From: an uncultured Oscillospiraceae bacterium
GTDB taxonomy: Bacteria > Bacillota > Clostridia > Oscillospirales > Oscillospiraceae
Assembly (NCBI GenBank): GCA_910579965.1
Contig: CAJTWF010000027.1
Span: 1 to 42,602 of the forward strand
DNA length: 42,602 nt
Reading direction: 5' to 3'
Each line of letters opens with the position of its first letter. Position 1 is the first letter of the stretch. The notes under the pieces are model-generated. The model did no database searches and had not been told where the DNA came from. It saw only the letters and a list, made by a program, of their open reading frames with translations. Position numbers and translations under genes: made by a program. Below, piece by piece: positions 40,603 to 42,602 of this stretch.

Positions 40603-41088
40603 TTAATTAAAAGCTTTAATTATCCAATCTCTGCCCGAGATACTGGAAATGACCTGGTTAGACAAAGAGCAAATAGTATCGCACAATTGCTCGACAACTT
40701 TTTCCAGAGAAGCAAATACTTCGTTATGGAATCCACGCTTTCGAATTTCTTTCCAAATCTGTTCAATAGGGTTCATTTCAGGCGTATATGGTGGGATATA
40801 GAAAAGGACAATATTATCAGGCAGATTTAATCCGCCAGATATATGCCATGCGGCGCTGTCACAGCAAAGCAAAATAACATCATCAGGATATTGTTCCGAT
40901 AATTGCGTCAAAAATAGATTCATGCATGCCGCATTGCAGTATGGTGGCAAGGCACACTGGGACGAATCCCTTTTTCACACCAGCAGTATTTGGGCTTGTT
41001 GATCCGCCCAAATACAGCCTCATCCTGAAACACTAACCGAACCGTCTTTCCGCTGTGGATCACTTTCAGCTCCTGGACGGTAGTGTTA
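40603..41088 (-). pseudogene. IS630-family transposase remnant
   Basis: Two pieces of one DDE transposase. The upstream piece (about 41088-40955) reads VRLVFQDEAVFGRINKPKYCW, with the first catalytic Asp. The downstream piece (40950-40603) reads MNLFL..LSEQYPDDVILLCCDSAAWH and PPYTPEMNPIEQIWKEIRKR, with the remaining acidic residues. Between VPCHH and PYCN about 25 residues and the frame are lost. The N-terminal helix-turn-helix half is also missing. It is inactive and truncates the sortase gene at 41086. Confidence 0.82.
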
Positions 41089-41822
41089 ATTTTTTGAGGC
41101 CGCTATTTCGTCCTCGCTGACCTTCTCCACGCTGGTGACAGAATAGGTGCGGGTCCCCTCCTTGGTGGTGAGGGTGATGCTGTCACCAATGTTCAGCGTA
41201 TAGATTTTCCCGAAATAGGAGTTGGTTCCCCGGTTGTACGTGGCCAGACAGACGTTGCCATTCCAAATGCTGGTGTCGGTGAAGTGACCCACGCCCTTGG
41301 CCAGCGCCGCGCTGTCCGTCCCCCGGACGATCTTGGCGGTAAGGCCAATAGCGGGAATATGCAGACTGCCCAAGGTTCCGTCCAGTAGCTGTCCTGGGTC
41401 ACATCCGTATAACCAACGCCGCCGCTCCCCGTCCAGGTGCTGGTGGAAAAGCTGTTATCGGGGAGGTTGGGCAGAGCGGAACCGTCCACGCTGGGCAGGG
41501 TGGAGTAGTCCATATTCCTCAGGCTGTTGACCAGTCCGCCGTCCATGCCGCCGGGGGCAAGGTTGGGGGGCAGGTACTCGCCGGAGTTGGGGATGTAGCT
41601 GGTAGGCGTTCCGAAACCGGGCGGCATCCGGGCGGCGGTCTTGCTCCGGTTCACATTCTGATCTTCTTCCTCCCGGTGAATGACCTCCTGGGAGGTGGGC
41701 TTGCCGAACAGATAATCGTCCGCTCCATCAAAGTCGTACTCCAAGGCGCTGGCCGGGGAGACGAACAATGTCACCAGCAGAGACGAAATAAGCAGGGCCC
41801 TCAAATAAGTTCGCAGCTTCAT
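41086..41822 (-). pseudogene. Class D-like sortase, frameshifted and truncated
   Basis: ATG 41822 with AAAGGAG starts a secreted protein: signal peptide, then ALEYDFDGADDYLFGKPTS, typical of sortases carried by Tn1549-type elements. Near 41385 the frame breaks by about one lost base; the sortase core LGSLHIPAIGLTAKIV continues in another frame. The catalytic histidine region reads ATYNRG instead of the usual AGHNRG, and the protein is cut before the catalytic TLYTC by the IS630 remnant. It is dead by three separate lesions. The start overlaps the surface-protein stop (ATGA). Confidence 0.8.
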
Positions 41823-42272
41823 GTGTCCGATCTCCTTTCTCTCAGTTTCATCACGCTCCACCCGCCAGCGGCCAAAAGTGCGGCAATGCCGCCTGCACAG
41901 CCCAGTACGGAGAGCATTGTAGAAGGGGCAGGGCCGTTCTGAGGGGCAGGGGGCGTTTCCTGAGACGTATCCGTCCCGGTCAGGCCGCCGTCCAGGGGCG
42001 CGTTGGCTGCCGTCTCGTGATAGGGCACATTCGTACAGCCGAAGATGGCGGTATAGCGCACCACCACATCCTCACCCTCCATATTCTTGGAATCGGACCA
42101 CTTCACATCTGCCAGCGTCAGCGTCCTACCGCCCTCTGTCACCGTCTTGGGCACAAGGGAAAGGCCGGCGTCGGACAGGTTGGGATAGGTCCGGCTGGCG
42201 GAGAGGTTCCGGGTAGGGAGATTTGCCGGGTTCCACTGCCATACAGAAAATCCTCCTTCGTTTGTCCGGTTG
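41819..42272 (-). pseudogene. Surface protein remnant of a conjugative element
   Basis: The frame ending at 41819 has LSASRTYPNLSDAGLSLVPK and VTEGGRTLTLADVKWSDSKN, like repeats of element-borne surface proteins. A Pro/Gln-rich stalk, a membrane anchor (LSVLGCAGGIAALLAAGGWS) and a basic tail KLRERR follow. The N-terminus is missing. A start signal, AGGAGG with ATG at 42242, lies upstream but in another frame that closes after 37 codons, which marks a deletion joint. Coupling to the sortase by ATGA suggests a former surface protein and sortase pair. Confidence 0.6.
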
Positions 42273-42395
42273 TTATATTCCAGCTGCGTCCTGGGCCAGA
42301 TCATGGCTGACCAGGGATGCGTAATACTGGCTGATGGTTGTGGGCGCGTTGTAGAGCGCCGCCAGGGTGTACGCCTTGATGTTCTTCACCAGCAT
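42273..42395 (-). pseudogene. C-terminal tail of a replication initiator (DUF6017-like)
   Basis: The frame reads LVKNIKAYTLAALYNAPTTI then YYASLVSHDLAQ and ends at TAA (42273-42275). That is the typical end of the RepA/DUF6017 replication initiators of Tn1549-type elements. It is cut off on its upstream side by the IS5-family fragment. Confidence 0.6.
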
Positions 42396-42602
42396 CGGAG
42401 GTCTTGGCATAGCGGGTGGCAATGCCTCTCCAGCGTTTCAAGGATAGAAAGCAGTTTTCTACCAGGTGACGCAGTTTATAGAGGTATTTATCATAGTCGC
42501 GTTGTTCTTTACGGTTCTTCTTCGGTGGAATCACAGGTTCCATCCCTGCTGAAACCGCATAGGCCAGGATATCATTTGTGTCATAACCCCTGTCTGCCAA
42601 CA
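42396..42602 (-). mobile_element. IS5-family (IS427-like) transposase fragment, runs off the window
   Basis: The frame reads ADRGYDTNDILAY, IPPKKNRKEQRDYDKYLYK and LRHLVENCFLSLKRWRGIATRYAK, the C-terminal DDE region of IS5-type transposases with the final catalytic Glu in VENCF. It stops abruptly at RYAK where the replication-initiator tail begins. The N-terminal part lies beyond the window, so whether the other side is intact is unknown. Confidence 0.82.

Noticed and set aside
1..42602. CRISPR arrays, rRNA and tRNA genes
   Set aside because: No regularly spaced direct repeats and no cloverleaf with a GGTTCGAATCC-type T arm were seen on reading both strands; this was by eye, so a weak tRNA could be missed.

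Overview
The window is strongly GC-rich, densely coded DNA of a Gram-positive, spore-forming Firmicute. It carries SpoIID, type II pantothenate kinase, AGGAGG-type ribosome binding sites on nearly every gene, a DUF1540 protein and Tn1549-type conjugative-element debris. This gene content fits an Oscillospiraceae-type gut clostridium (Flavonifractor, Lawsonibacter, Intestinimonas or a relative). That placement is inferred from family content and GC, not from a marker gene search. I see no rRNA, tRNA, CRISPR array or complete prophage.

Left part (1-10.6 kb) is housekeeping. It runs typA, an XRE regulator, the cinA-thiI pair, then about 740 bp without genes made of two inverted copies of a repeat, each carrying a long perfect palindrome. 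A divergent pair follows, type II pantothenate kinase (CoA) and nicotinate phosphoribosyltransferase (NAD). The latter leads into a Sel1-repeat gene and cardiolipin synthase.

Middle part (10.6-30.6 kb) holds a corrinoid adenosyltransferase, a MITE-like palindromic element, a RecD2-type helicase overlapping cutC, IMP dehydrogenase, and several small or membrane proteins. It also has a SprA-like putative zinc metalloprotease, a second Sel1 protein, SpoIID, and a soluble hybrid histidine kinase overlapping an AraC regulator. Next come a marR-TauE/SafE-ATPase operon with a perfect palindromic operator, rsmI overlapping a WYL regulator, DUF3795, and a TfoX_N-GyrI fusion protein.

Right part (30.6-42.6 kb) is more mixed. 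A LuxE-like/LuxC-like fatty-acid activation and reduction pair is divergent from an acyltransferase with a zinc ribbon. It is followed by a lower-GC block (nucleotidyltransferase, CPBP protease), citrate synthase, and a truncated ParB remnant. An XRE regulator divergent from a membrane-anchored unknown shares a palindromic -35 hexamer with it. Then come DUF1540 and a two-gene split TauE/SafE transporter. From 40.3 kb on the sequence is a graveyard: a MITE, a deleted IS630 transposase, a frameshifted and truncated class D-like sortase, a broken surface protein, the tail of a replication initiator, and an IS5-family transposase fragment.

Many long frames opposite the real genes (up to about 1000 codons) are GC-driven shadows and were left out. 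The points most worth following up are the LuxC/LuxE plus acyltransferase locus, the TfoX-GyrI fusion, the inverted palindrome-bearing repeat pair, the shared-hexamer divergent promoter at 38.5 kb, and the mobile-element mosaic at the right end.
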